Positions 54,759-63,726 of a stretch of DNA of 64,000 nt are shown here, in pieces. Position numbers and translations under genes: made by a program. Source of the DNA: Lactiplantibacillus songbeiensis (lineage in GTDB: Bacteria; Bacillota; Bacilli; Lactobacillales; Lactobacillaceae); the NCBI RefSeq assembly GCF_005405125.1, contig NZ_BJDL01000019.1, positions 41,469 to 105,468 on the forward strand, written 5' to 3'. How positions within the stretch are numbered: the first letter of the stretch is position 1; each line of letters begins with the position of its first letter. Under the pieces are notes generated by a model that was not told the DNA's origin, ran no database searches, and worked only from the letters and a program-made list of their open reading frames with translations.

Positions 54759-55436
54759 TTAGTTGTTGACGACTCGTTCCCAAAAATAATAAGCCGAGTA
54801 GGAGTTGATATTAATCCCTTTAAACATACCAGTTTTGCCGCCACTGGCATGTTCTTTCACAACTGCTTTACCAAAATATTTCTTTACCTTTGGATTAATC
54901 TTGTTATAAAAGGTCCGATTTTCCTTGGCCGTCTTTCGACTAGTTACAGCCATGCCAAACGGGTTAGACCCCCCAATGTTTCGTTGTAAACTAGACTTTT
55001 TTGACTTGGTATAGATTGTAAAGCCAGTGCCGTGCTGTTGTTCATTATAGCTAATTAACACAGCTTTACCCTTAATCGTTGTCCGCCGAATCGTATTTAT
55101 CCCCTCACCATTTAGCAGATAGATGGTATTCTTATGCGTACCAGCACCACTGACCTTATAGGGTGTAAAATACTGTTCACTAGTCGCTGACATGGAATTT
55201 TTATCCTTACTTTTGCGGTACTTAGACCTGCCAAACTTCTTGCCGCTTACTTTCTTGTTAAACATTTTGCCACCAGTCGTGTACCAATGACCTCGAAAAG
55301 TTTTGGGCAATGCCGTTATTTTGTGGGTCTTCACTGCCGCTTGGGCGGTTACCGGGGTGTTCATGCCAAGGCCCAATACCACGGCGCCACTCGCTATTGC
55401 AGTCGTGACGCCTAATAGACTAACTAACCGTTTCAT
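54759..55436 (-). CDS. Secreted basic protein, 225 residues, unknown
   Basis: Exported by signal peptide MKRLVSLLGVTTAIASGAV, ending near AQAAV. The mature part is basic (GKKFGRSKYRKSKDKN) and contains WYTTGGKMFNKK, similar to short surface proteins of lactobacilli. No Cys and no anchor motif is seen. Function is not recognised. It follows another secreted gene by 50 bp on the same strand, so the two may form one transcript. Confidence 0.8.
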   Translation of the reverse strand: MKRLVSLLGVTTAIASGAVVLGLGMNTPVTAQAAVKTHKITALPKTFRGHWYTTGGKMFNKKVSGKKFGRSKYRKSKDKNSMSATSEQYFTPYKVSGAGTHKNTIYLLNGEGINTIRRTTIKGKAVLISYNEQQHGTGFTIYTKSKKSSLQRNIGGSNPFGMAVTSRKTAKENRTFYNKINPKVKKYFGKAVVKEHASGGKTGMFKGININSYSAYYFWERVVNN

Positions 55437-55486
55437 TTAATTTGCTCTCCTCACTATTTGATTAAATTCTAGTGCTCATTAAATGA

Positions 55487-56083
55487 CTATTTTTTAATAT
55501 AAATTTGCTCACTCCACCCGGTAAAGCCTGTCTTTTTATCCACGATACCGACATAGATTTTCTTTTTTGCACTCTTATAACCAGCCACTTTAGGCGCTTT
55601 GATACTAACCCTAGTACCTACTAAGCCTTTAACTGTATATTTAACCTTCCGTTCTTTAGTAGACCCCTTAACAATATAGGGTAACTTGCCATGAATCGTT
55701 ACAGCTTGCTTAGATTTAGCATTCATTTTCTGTTGCTTAGCAGAAAGCTTTTTCATAAAAACAAAGTGATTTGCACCCCAGCCAACTTTACCGTCTTTAT
55801 AAACGCTAATTGCCGATATGGTGCCTTCATTCATATCAACATAGCCTTTATATTTCGGTTGTTTAACTGCCGTCGTCTTCCCATATGGTACCTTTGCAAC
55901 AAACGCACGGGTCTTACCATCCTTATAAATAAGATTTGGAATTTTAACCGTCTTCATCTTAGTCTTCGCCTGCACCGCAACTGGCTGAGCAACCTGTGTT
56001 TGTACAAGCCCAACCGCCAATCCAGCACCCATTAAAGCGGTCCCAACAGCAAGACTAGTCAGCCATTTTTTCGATTTCAACAT
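55487..56083 (-). CDS. Secreted basic protein, 198 residues, unknown
   Basis: Signal peptide SKKWLTSLAVGTALMGAGLAVGL with cleavage near VQAKT. The mature protein is lysine-rich (KTKMKTVKIPNLIYKDGKTRAFVAK; GYVDMNEGTISAISVYKDGKVGW). No catalytic motif is recognised. ATG follows AAGGAG. It is the first gene of the likely two-gene secreted operon with the 225-residue protein. Confidence 0.8.
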   Translation of the reverse strand: MLKSKKWLTSLAVGTALMGAGLAVGLVQTQVAQPVAVQAKTKMKTVKIPNLIYKDGKTRAFVAKVPYGKTTAVKQPKYKGYVDMNEGTISAISVYKDGKVGWGANHFVFMKKLSAKQQKMNAKSKQAVTIHGKLPYIVKGSTKERKVKYTVKGLVGTRVSIKAPKVAGYKSAKKKIYVGIVDKKTGFTGWSEQIYIKK

Positions 56084-56318
56084 AATGATTAACTCCTTTT
56101 TTAGTTATATTTTTATGTCGAAGTCATCTTAGCATAACACCGCGACACCATATGTCATTTTGGCGACAAATGGAAAAATAATTTTATTTTTTTATAAATC
56201 GACCATTTTCTGGCTCGACTGAAACTTCTAAATTCAAATTAATATGTATTTAATCGTTCTCAAGTAGTAAACTTGCAACTCACATGTAAAACATCAGCCA
56301 ACTCATATCACTACTAAT

Positions 56319-56476
56319 TTAACGTAGGGTGGGCCGCGCGCATGCTCAGTGGTGTCGTTTGACTTAGTCTGGGTGATTTTTCCCAGGCTTAGTCAAAGCC
56401 CGGTTTATGAGACCGCTCTTCGGCTCATAAACGTGGCCACCACGTTCCAGCATGCGCGCGGCCCACCCGGAGTGGC
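56319..56476 (+). repeat. Family A structured intergenic element, copy 6
   Basis: Perfect 16-bp outer stem GGGCCGCGCGCATGCT (56331-56346) / AGCATGCGCGCGGCCC (56449-56464), GC-rich and unlike other copies. Arm TTTATGAG/CTCATAAA is perfect with loop ACCGCTCTTCGG; arm TTTGACTTAG...CTTAGTCAAA with CTGGG/CCCAG. The best-formed copy in the window. Confidence 0.88.
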
Positions 56477-56511
56477 AAGCTCATACTAATCACTTATCAA
56501 AAAAAGTGTAC

Positions 56512-56537
56512 AAAAAAACTCGCCTAAGCGAGTTTTT
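56512..56537 (-). terminator. Terminator beyond rpmF
   Basis: AAAACTCGC-CTAA-GCGAGTTTTT, T runs on both sides, about 70 bp past the rpmF stop. Confidence 0.75.
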
Positions 56538-56606
56538 AAAATCGTATTCAGATGAAAAGTCGCATGCGCCATGGCCGCACTGCGGCTGTTCAGCAACTAA
56601 ATCAAA

Positions 56607-56786
56607 TTAGTTGTTTACTTTAACGACTTCTTTACCGTTGTAATACCCACAACTTGGGCAAACACGATGTGATACACGTAATTCGCCACAATTTGGGCAT
56701 GGTGCCAAATTTGGTGTAGCCAATTTAATATGACCACGACGGTTGCGCTTACGCATCTTTGATGTTCTTCTCTTTGGAACAGCCAT
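56607..56786 (-). CDS. rpmF: 50S ribosomal protein L32
   Basis: A 59-residue large-subunit protein: [19 protein letters not shown] at the start and a zinc ribbon [18 protein letters not shown]. The ATG 56786 follows GGAGG. It follows yceD, the conserved yceD-rpmF order. Confidence 0.97.
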   Translation of the reverse strand: MAVPKRRTSKMRKRNRRGHIKLATPNLAPCPNCGELRVSHRVCPSCGYYNGKEVVKVNN

Positions 56787-56850
56787 CAACCTACACCTCC
56801 TTAAAAAAATAAGTTTTCACTTAATGTGAGTTTATGATAGGTCTAGCTAA

Positions 56851-57402
56851 CTAATCCTTGGCTTCCTGATCAGGGAACAGGTTTTTTAATTTAGCTAAAC
56901 GCGGATCAACAGTTTTATGTTCTTCAGCTTGCTTGGCTAAGTCATCTTCAGAGATAACTTCCCACCCTTTACCGGCAGGCATGGCTTCACCATTTTGCTC
57001 AGCTTCAGAAAGAATCTGCATGGGGATGTGAATTAAAATATTATCCTCCACAGCGACATCAAAATTCAAAATATCGTCCTCAGGCAACATGATCACCGTA
57101 TCTTCTTTATCGAAGCGTTTCAGATCAGTCCCTTGCGGCACATAATATTCATCCATTTGAAAGACCAGTGGCACAACCACTGGCGTCAGCGAGCGGGTCG
57201 ATGGCAACGTTAACGATGCTTTGACCTTCGCTGAGATTAGCACGTTACCCTGATCGTAGGACAAGATCCCCTTAACTTGGGTCGCTTGGACATCGATGAT
57301 TTCTGGATAACGCGTCATCAGGGAGTGTTTTAAATCCAACGCTTCATCAAACTGAAGTGGTTCATCGCGATAGCTTTTGAGCTGACTTAACGACCATTTC
57401 AT
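56851..57402 (-). CDS. YceD-family (DUF177) protein
   Basis: A 183-residue protein of the YceD family, which is nearly always upstream of rpmF and is linked to 23S rRNA accumulation in plants and bacteria. The family region is VLISAKVKASLTLPSTRSLTPVVVPLVFQMDEYY and EDNILIHIPMQI. The two Cys pairs of plant relatives are absent. It lies between ylbM and rpmF, matching B. subtilis ylbM-ylbN-rpmF. Confidence 0.92.
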   Translation of the reverse strand: MKWSLSQLKSYRDEPLQFDEALDLKHSLMTRYPEIIDVQATQVKGILSYDQGNVLISAKVKASLTLPSTRSLTPVVVPLVFQMDEYYVPQGTDLKRFDKEDTVIMLPEDDILNFDVAVEDNILIHIPMQILSEAEQNGEAMPAGKGWEVISEDDLAKQAEEHKTVDPRLAKLKNLFPDQEAKD

Positions 57403-57545
57403 TTAAAAACCTCCTAATGCAACGTGATAAATTATACCTGTGTAAAAATCCTTTGTCAATGTTTTTTCCTTGACAGGCGCAAATGCCCGTCACTGTTCAC
57501 CACCATAACAAGAAAAGCCGGTATCGTCAACCGATATTATCCCGA

Positions 57546-58694
57546 TTAATTAGATTTAATTAGGGGGCGCCGATATAAATCTTGCGACTGACCATTAATT
57601 AATTCATACACCCGGCCGGCCCGATAATCCAAGGCCATCTCATGTAACCGCAGCTTTTGATTAATCTTCGTATATAGTGGTAAGTTTAAGCTTTTTTTGA
57701 CTTGATGCAAGTAGGTCTGACCGGTCTGGTTAAAGCCCAGTACCCGGACATAGTTATGGGCTTGCGCCGTTTGAACCTCAGTGGCTGTTAGTTGCAGGAG
57801 CATCGCCGTGGCGACCCGCTGCAAGCGTGTATACGTATACCGTTTGGACTTAACCTGTTGCAAAAAAGCCGTAAATGAAGTTGCCCCTTGCGCCATCTCA
57901 CGCAACCGATATTCGAGACCTTCCGCCATCTGATCATACTGCCCACTCCGTTCAACGGTCGTCGTCAGCAATTGATAGTGTAAGTACGGCCAAAAGTCCG
58001 CCCACTGTGTCAAATGCTGAGTCTGTAGTTGCGTCAAAGTGGCGGCGGGCACAACGGGCGCTAATGCGTCCCATTGGTGTTGTCGCGCCGCTTGCCGAAT
58101 CGCCGTGCCACTAGCAAACTGGTCTGCCGTCAAGTGATCATCATTATGATCGGCCCCCTGGCGTTTGATTGGTACCAACTTCAGCTGACCACCTAAATGT
58201 TGATTAGCGACGTAGTAACAAAAGCCCAGCATATCATTGGCCTTAGTCAGTGCCTGCCCGGTAGCGGTCTTTAAAGCCGCATTAAACAAGGTCGCATAGG
58301 TCGCATTGTACTGTTTGAACGCTTCACGACCATTAGGAAAAGCCGCCATCAATTGACCGAAATCCAATTCTGGATGTTCCGCCCCAAAGACCAGGCTGTC
58401 ACAGCCTAACGCCGTTAACAGTTCGACGCCACCCCGCGCAAACAAGTGCGCCGGCTGTGTCGCATAAAAGACTGGCAACTCAATCACCAGGTCGGCACCG
58501 GCATCTAATGCCAATTGCGTCCGTGTCCATTTATCTAAAATGGCTGGTTCACCGCGTTGCAACCAGTTACCGCTCATAACAACAACGGTACAATCAGCAC
58601 CCGTCCGCTGTTTAGCTTGCGTCAAATGGTACAAATGCCCATTATGCAACGGATTATATTCAGTTATTAATCCCACTGCCCGCAACTCGGTCAC
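57546..58694 (-). CDS. tmcAL: tRNA(Met) cytidine acetate ligase TmcAL (YlbM)
   Basis: A 382-residue nucleotidyltransferase-fold enzyme that makes N4-acetylcytidine at the wobble position of elongator tRNA-Met from acetate and ATP. The N-terminal motif is VGLITEYNPLHNGHLYHL (HxxH) and GNWLQRGEPAILDKWTRTQLALDAGADLVIELPV. C-terminal residues include LREMAQ and LPLYTKINQK. Start GTG is adjacent to the preceding stop. Named from the B. subtilis function. Confidence 0.92.
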   Translation of the reverse strand: MTELRAVGLITEYNPLHNGHLYHLTQAKQRTGADCTVVVMSGNWLQRGEPAILDKWTRTQLALDAGADLVIELPVFYATQPAHLFARGGVELLTALGCDSLVFGAEHPELDFGQLMAAFPNGREAFKQYNATYATLFNAALKTATGQALTKANDMLGFCYYVANQHLGGQLKLVPIKRQGADHNDDHLTADQFASGTAIRQAARQHQWDALAPVVPAATLTQLQTQHLTQWADFWPYLHYQLLTTTVERSGQYDQMAEGLEYRLREMAQGATSFTAFLQQVKSKRYTYTRLQRVATAMLLQLTATEVQTAQAHNYVRVLGFNQTGQTYLHQVKKSLNLPLYTKINQKLRLHEMALDYRAGRVYELINGQSQDLYRRPLIKSN

Positions 58695-59429
58695 CTACTT
58701 TTGACAGTCAAAGAACCAACGCGTCGTTTGTGCATCGGGTTCCTGTTGACCAAAATCAGCCGTAACGTTAACGTGCTTAAATCCAGCAGCCGCTAATGCG
58801 CGCTGATAGTCAGCTAAGTCGTACGTCCGTTCTTGATGCAATTCACTCACTTCATCAAAGGCCTGCTTCTCATCATTCCAGATGAAGAACGTTAGATCAT
58901 GTTCCGCACTATGCCCGGTCTCCCCAGCATAACTCGTCCACATAAAGGCCCGATCTTCATCACGATAATTATACATATACCCTGGATAAACATCGTCAGT
59001 CTGATGCGGCGTAATCACATCGAATAAGAACCGGCCATCCGCCGTTAAATGCGTGGCAACCTGCGTGAATGCCTGCTGAACTTGCTCGAGATCCGGTAAA
59101 TAACAAAATGAGTCTGCAAAACAAGTCACCGCAGCAAATTGACCGATTTCTGATAAATCTAGCATATTACCCGCTAATAACGGCAACGTGACGTCAGCTT
59201 CTTCGGCATGTTGTTGCGCCAAAGCCAGCATATTTTCGGATAAGTCCAGCCCCGTCACGTGGTAGCCGGCTTGAGCCAATAAGACCCCTAGCCGACCAGT
59301 TCCACAGGCCAATTCCAAGAGCTCTCCTGATTGGTCCGGTAATTGACGACGCACAAAATCCAGCCATTGCTGGTACATGGCTGGATCGAAGAGTTCGTCG
59401 TATAATTCGGCAAACGTCTGATAAATCAT
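58695..59429 (-). CDS. Class I SAM-dependent methyltransferase
   Basis: A 244-residue methyltransferase. Motif I is LLELACGTGRLGVLLAQAG, then VTGLDLSENMLALAQQ and FAAVTCFADSFCYLPD. The substrate is not known; the gene is always next to rsfS/yqeK in this block (yqeM in B. subtilis). Start ATG 59429 overlaps the rsfS stop as ATGA; an ATG 12 bp upstream is an alternative. Confidence 0.9.
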   Translation of the reverse strand: MIYQTFAELYDELFDPAMYQQWLDFVRRQLPDQSGELLELACGTGRLGVLLAQAGYHVTGLDLSENMLALAQQHAEEADVTLPLLAGNMLDLSEIGQFAAVTCFADSFCYLPDLEQVQQAFTQVATHLTADGRFLFDVITPHQTDDVYPGYMYNYRDEDRAFMWTSYAGETGHSAEHDLTFFIWNDEKQAFDEVSELHQERTYDLADYQRALAAAGFKHVNVTADFGQQEPDAQTTRWFFDCQK

Positions 59430-59782
59430 GCGTTTACCCATTGATCAACGTCAACTAGTGGCGCATCGGACCATAACTTTTCCAAGTTATAATGTTGACG
59501 CGCGTCTTTTTGGAAGACGTGCACGATCACGTCACCGCAATCGATCAAGATCCATTCACCGGCAGTCCGGCCTTCCACGCTCTTCACGTCAGAACCGGCT
59601 TTGCGAATAAAGTCGACGACATTATCAGCGATGGCTTGAACTTGACGCTTCGAATCAGCCGATAAGATGACGAAATAATCTGCCATTAAGCTGACTTCAG
59701 CGACGTCTAAGGCCACAATGTCTTCTGCCCGCTTGTCATCCGCGGCTTCGATCGTTAATTGTAATAATGCTTTGCTATCCAT
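59426..59782 (-). CDS. rsfS: Ribosome silencing factor RsfS
   Basis: A 118-residue factor that binds L14 and blocks subunit joining under poor nutrition. The family segment ADYFVILSADSKRQVQAIADNV and EGRTAGEWILIDCGDVIVHVFQKDARQHYNLEKLW are diagnostic. ATG 59782 follows AAGGAAG. It overlaps the methyltransferase start. Confidence 0.96.
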   Translation of the reverse strand: MDSKALLQLTIEAADDKRAEDIVALDVAEVSLMADYFVILSADSKRQVQAIADNVVDFIRKAGSDVKSVEGRTAGEWILIDCGDVIVHVFQKDARQHYNLEKLWSDAPLVDVDQWVNA

Positions 59783-59801
59783 ATAATCTTCCTTTATTTG
59801 T

Positions 59802-60419
59802 TTAATTTGATGGGACTGTGCCAATGCCGCCGACCCAAGCGTTATAAGTGGCTAACGTTTGTGGGTACACCGGTTGGCCCTTTTCAACCAAGTAATTGAG
59901 CGTATGTTGAATCTGATACCGAACCCCGGCAGCTAAAGACTTAGCCGTCACTTGCCGTGCTTCGTCGACCCCGGGAAAATCCCGGTTAGGTTCAATGAAA
60001 TCCGCCATAAAGACGATTTGCGCTAACTTAGGCATGTAAGGGGCGCCGACCGTATGCAACCGAACCGCATTTAAGATATTTTCATTATAAATGTGTAATT
60101 CCGTTTTAATCAGTTCGGCACCCACTACCCCATGCCAGACGCCATTACCATAATTTAAGAGTGCTGGGTCTAAGCCCCGCGTCTTAATCAAGTTAATAAA
60201 CGTCTCATCGGCACGTTGCTTAGCATAGTCATGCAATAACCCAGCAATCGCCGCTAATTCCGGATCAACCCCATTGGCCTGTGCCAACTCACGGGAAGTT
60301 TGTTCAACTCGTAAGCAGTGTTGATACCGACTGTCAGTTAACTGGGCCGCCACTTTGGCCATTAACGCTGCATGGGTGTACGGCACTAATTGTTCTTGAT
60401 ACTCAATGACTTTGTTCAT
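59802..60419 (-). CDS. HD-domain Ap4A hydrolase YqeK
   Basis: A 205-residue HD phosphohydrolase, YqeK type, symmetrically cleaving diadenosine tetraphosphate. The ligands are RYQHCLRVEQ, AIAGLLHDYAK and GVVGAELIKTE, with a second region AQIVFMADFIEPNRDFPGVDEAR. ATG 60419 follows AAGGAG; its start overlaps the nadD stop by 17 bp. Confidence 0.93.
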   Translation of the reverse strand: MNKVIEYQEQLVPYTHAALMAKVAAQLTDSRYQHCLRVEQTSRELAQANGVDPELAAIAGLLHDYAKQRADETFINLIKTRGLDPALLNYGNGVWHGVVGAELIKTELHIYNENILNAVRLHTVGAPYMPKLAQIVFMADFIEPNRDFPGVDEARQVTAKSLAAGVRYQIQHTLNYLVEKGQPVYPQTLATYNAWVGGIGTVPSN

Positions 60420-61038
60420 ATAAATGATGCTCCTTAATATAATCAGCAACTGCATCTGGTACGAGATACCGTACCGAATGCCCGTGACTGATCTTTTGGC
60501 GGATCTGGGTCGAACTAATATCAACCACCGGCGCATCCACCCAAATAACCGGGTACTTGCTAGTTGTTGGATATTTCGTCCGTTTGATCCCGACAAAGGT
60601 CACTAATTTGACTAAATCATCAATCCGATACCACGTATGCAAATAGTCGACCATATCGCCGCCAATAATAAAGTAATACTGAACTTCAGGATGCTGGGCC
60701 TTGAGAGCTTTCATCGTATCATAAGTGTAGCTTTTACCGCCACGTTTTAGCTCCGTTGTTTCCAACTTAAAGCGCGGATTATCAGCAATCGCTCGTTCAA
60801 CCATATGCTCGCGGTCAATGGCCGCAATCGTCTTCTTCTCATCAACATGTGGTGGCTGGGCATCTGGCATAAAGCGAACTTCATCCAGACCCAATTGATC
60901 ACCAACTTGTTCGGCCATGATTAAATGCCCTAAGTGCGGGGGATTAAACGTCCCACCTAAAATACCGACCCGCTTATGCGGCATATCGGTCACCACTTCA
61001 GCTAAGACTTTCGTCGCTGTTTGATTAACCGTCTGCAA
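60403..61038 (-). CDS. nadD: Nicotinate-nucleotide adenylyltransferase
   Basis: A 211-residue enzyme of NAD synthesis, joining nicotinate mononucleotide with ATP. The nucleotidyltransferase motif GILGGTFNPPHLGHLIMAE and the C-terminal VDISSTQIRQKISHG are present. TTG 61038 is placed after GGGAGG; ATG 54 bp later is a possible second start. Confidence 0.95.
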   Translation of the reverse strand: MQTVNQTATKVLAEVVTDMPHKRVGILGGTFNPPHLGHLIMAEQVGDQLGLDEVRFMPDAQPPHVDEKKTIAAIDREHMVERAIADNPRFKLETTELKRGGKSYTYDTMKALKAQHPEVQYYFIIGGDMVDYLHTWYRIDDLVKLVTFVGIKRTKYPTTSKYPVIWVDAPVVDISSTQIRQKISHGHSVRYLVPDAVADYIKEHHLYEQSH

Positions 61039-61051
61039 CCTTAATTCCTCC

Positions 61052-61366
61052 CTAAATCTTGGCGACTTCTAATGAAAGTCGTTGTGATTCAGCGTGAGTT
61101 GATGGCATGTATAAGACTAAGACCCGACCAATCGTTTGAACGACCGTAATTGGGGTATTGCCTTCAACTGCTGCTTGGACTTCATCAGTTGTCACATCCG
61201 CATTTTGTAAAATATTGACCTTAATTAATTCGCGCTTGTCTAAGGCACTCACTAATTGACCTAACCATTCGTCAGTTAACCCATTCTTCCCAACTGCAAA
61301 GAGTGGCCGTAAGTGTTGTGCCTGACTGCGTAAATACCGTTTTTGTTTACCACGTAAGTTTTCCAT
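61052..61366 (-). CDS. yhbY: YhbY-type RNA-binding (CRM) protein
   Basis: A 104-residue CRS1-YhbY domain protein. The signature is RGKQKRYLRSQAQHLRPLFAVGKNGLTDEW and the GNxP-like VEGNTPITVVQTIGRVLVLY. It binds pre-50S particles and assists assembly. It lies between yqeH and nadD, as usual. Confidence 0.95.
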   Translation of the reverse strand: MENLRGKQKRYLRSQAQHLRPLFAVGKNGLTDEWLGQLVSALDKRELIKVNILQNADVTTDEVQAAVEGNTPITVVQTIGRVLVLYMPSTHAESQRLSLEVAKI

Positions 61367-61375
61367 TAAACTCTC

Positions 61376-62509
61376 CTAATTCTTATTAATCATTGCGGGC
61401 CGTGTTAAAACATCGACCCCTTTTGGTGCCCAACCAGCGACGCGCGTCTCCGCGGGAACCGTGACCCAGCCTAAGCCTTCAAAAACCACATCACTAATTT
61501 CGGTCGTCTTAAATTCATGCCGAACTAATGGTGGAAAGTCTGCGACGGCATCACCAGTTGGCGGTGTAATTAACTCACCGACATGCTTCGTATAGAAGTT
61601 TTCGGCATTTTCGGTCTTCGTCCGATGTAACGTTAAGTTATTGTCAGCGTAGACGACACCGGCTGGTCTGCGGGTATCCACAATATCCAACCGCGCAACC
61701 CCGCCTAAGAATAACGTCTGACCGTTGCCTAATTGGTAGTTCTTAGGCCGAATTTCTTTTTGCGGTGAAACTAATTTCAAATCATCGCCACTCAAGACAT
61801 GGGCCATCTGTTCGGGATGAATAATCCCAGGGGTGTCGACCATCTTATGACCGTCATCCAATGGAATTTCAATCTTATCTAAGGTCGTCCCAGGGAACCG
61901 TGACGTGGTAATCAAGTCTTTTAAGCCGGTGTTATTCGCAATAATCCGGTTAATCAAAGTTGACTTACCTACATTGGTTACCCCAACGACGTAAACATCG
62001 CGACCGCGCCGATATTTTTCAATCATGGCTAATAAATCATCGATAGCATGGCCTTTTTTAGCACTGGTCAATGCCACATCGACAGGCTTAATGCCTTGGG
62101 CCCGCACTTGTTGATTCATCCATTCGCGTAATTTCGTCCGCCGCAATTGTCGTGGCAAGACGTCTTCCTTGTTCCCAACTAATAAAACTGGGTTATTACC
62201 AACAAATCGTTGTAACCCGGGAATGATACTACCATTCAAATCAAAGATATCAACGACATAGACGACCAACGCATCCGCTTCACGAATCGTGGCTAATAGA
62301 TGCCGAAAATCATCGTCGCTCAAGTCGACGGGCACGATTTCATTATAATGCCGTAACCGGAAACAGCGCTGACAATACAAGTCTTGCGCATCTGAAGCCA
62401 ATGACTTCTTTAAAGCTGATGCCGGGGTATACCCCGCTGCTTTGGGGTCCGTTGTTTGGATAGCCGCCCCACAGCCGATACAAAATAACGTTTCTTGTGC
62501 TTCACTCAC
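61376..62509 (-). CDS. yqeH: Ribosome biogenesis GTPase YqeH
   Basis: A 377-residue circularly permuted GTPase of 30S assembly. The N-terminal zinc motif has CIGCGAAIQ and YCQRCF. The G motifs appear in permuted order: G4 NKED, G5 TSAKKG, G1 GVTNVGKST, and G3 DTPG. The C-terminal YqeH-specific domain follows. GTG start overlaps the yqeG stop by one base. Confidence 0.96.
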   Translation of the reverse strand: MSEAQETLFCIGCGAAIQTTDPKAAGYTPASALKKSLASDAQDLYCQRCFRLRHYNEIVPVDLSDDDFRHLLATIREADALVVYVVDIFDLNGSIIPGLQRFVGNNPVLLVGNKEDVLPRQLRRTKLREWMNQQVRAQGIKPVDVALTSAKKGHAIDDLLAMIEKYRRGRDVYVVGVTNVGKSTLINRIIANNTGLKDLITTSRFPGTTLDKIEIPLDDGHKMVDTPGIIHPEQMAHVLSGDDLKLVSPQKEIRPKNYQLGNGQTLFLGGVARLDIVDTRRPAGVVYADNNLTLHRTKTENAENFYTKHVGELITPPTGDAVADFPPLVRHEFKTTEISDVVFEGLGWVTVPAETRVAGWAPKGVDVLTRPAMINKN

Positions 62510-63036
62510 TATTTAAGTTCCTCCTGAAAATGCATTTCTGGAAAACGATGGGCCAACCGTGCTTTAATAAAACGTTCAAAGAATCGATTGATTCGTGTAT
62601 TCCACGCATCAGTCTGAACTAACGGCTGCACTAAGACACTAGCCACGCCCGCAGTATGAGCGGCCCACATATCGGTGATATATTGGTCACCAACCATGAT
62701 TACTTCATTTTGTTGCAACCCTAAGTTGTGACGCGCCCGTTGAATCCCAAATGGTAACGGCTTTAAGGCCCGCGAAACAAAGGGTAAATCTAAAGCTTGC
62801 AAGGCTTTGGCAATCCGCACATGTGAATTATTCGAGACCACAATTAGCGGAATCCCAGCATCTTGCAACCCATGCAGCCATTTTTTTAGTTCCGGGGTGC
62901 CATCCGGATTATCCCAAGCAATCAAGGTATTATCAAGATCAGCGAAGACCGCTTTAATGCCCTTTTCATGCAGTTGCGCCGGTGTAATATTATAGATTGC
63001 TGGAATCATCCAAGTTGGTTTAAATTGCTTAATCAT
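62509..63036 (-). CDS. HAD-superfamily phosphatase YqeG
   Basis: A 175-residue HAD phosphatase. Motif I is VFADLDNTLIAWD, motif II LIVVSNNS, and motif IV MVGDQYITDMWAAHTAG. Substrate may be a lipid phosphate or nucleotide; unknown in lactobacilli. Start ATG 63036 follows GAAGGGG. First gene of the yqeG-yqeH-yhbY-nadD-yqeK-rsfS-methyltransferase-ylbM series. Confidence 0.9.
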   Translation of the reverse strand: MIKQFKPTWMIPAIYNITPAQLHEKGIKAVFADLDNTLIAWDNPDGTPELKKWLHGLQDAGIPLIVVSNNSHVRIAKALQALDLPFVSRALKPLPFGIQRARHNLGLQQNEVIMVGDQYITDMWAAHTAGVASVLVQPLVQTDAWNTRINRFFERFIKARLAHRFPEMHFQEELK

Positions 63037-63281
63037 TATTTTCCCCTTCACTTCTAATTTCATTCTTAACGGTTAAGGTCATTAGTCATGTCACTGACGA
63101 CCGCTATTAGTGGCAAGTTCAGCTAGACACTCACTATCTCATTTTAGCATACTCGGAAGTCACACGGATAGAACTACCGCCACCAATTCGCTATTCGTCC
63201 GTATAATTTGCGTTATCTTTTTATAATAGTGGCTTTCGATTGAATGTGCAACTTTTATTGTTGGTTAACACTAATAATATT

Positions 63282-63333
63282 ACCGCTCCGAGCGAGCTGG
63301 ATTAAATTACCAATTCTGGTTCGCCCGACGTTA
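63282..63333 (-). repeat. Remnant of a family A element, copy 7
   Basis: Only the two ends remain: CCGCTCCG at the left as in copy 1, and CCAATTCTGGTTCGCCCGACG at the right. The core is deleted. The rest of the 63.04-63.37 kb stretch shows no gene. Confidence 0.5.
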
Positions 63334-63367
63334 GTTACCGAATCGTTATCATTTAACCCACAAAATT

Positions 63368-63540
63368 AGCCGGGAGGTTGGTTTCTAAAATATTCAGCCG
63401 TGTCGTTGGTCTTAGCGAGTACTTGATTAGACTTAAGCCAAGGCCATTTTTGAAGATCAGTTTCGGCTTCAAAGTGACCTATGGCGTGCCAGCATTTTAG
63501 GAACCAACCGGCAAACGACAATTTCAACTAGCACCAAGCG
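63368..63540 (+). repeat. Family C structured element, copy 2, full
   Basis: Outer stem GGTTGGTTTCTAAAAT (63376-63391) / ATTTTAGGAACCAACC (63494-63509) with one wobble pair. The core reads CAGCCGTGTCGTTGGTCTTAG, an AAGCC segment, a hairpin TTTGAAG...CTTCAAA with loop ATCAGTTTCGG, and GTGACCTATGGCGTGCCAGC. This parallels the family A core. The flank CAATTTCAACTAGCACC recurs at copy 1. Confidence 0.8.
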
Positions 63541-63726
63541 TTTGGTTAGTATTTCTTCATATAGAAGCAAGCCATCGTAAAATTCACATCGTACAATAAT
63601 TAGCCTCTAACTTAAGTTTTAACTGATTGAGTATCGAAACTATCAAAATGGTCATCAATTAAACTTATCTTGTAAGTTTATAAGTGCTGTTATATCAGCG
63701 TTTACTTAACCAAAATTAAAAATATG

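Noticed and set aside
63660..63720. TGCTGTTATATCA near 63.69 kb, also found at the end of the CRISPR leader (13091)
   Set aside because: A 13-base AT-rich match is expected by chance several times in a window of this size, and no repeat follows it.
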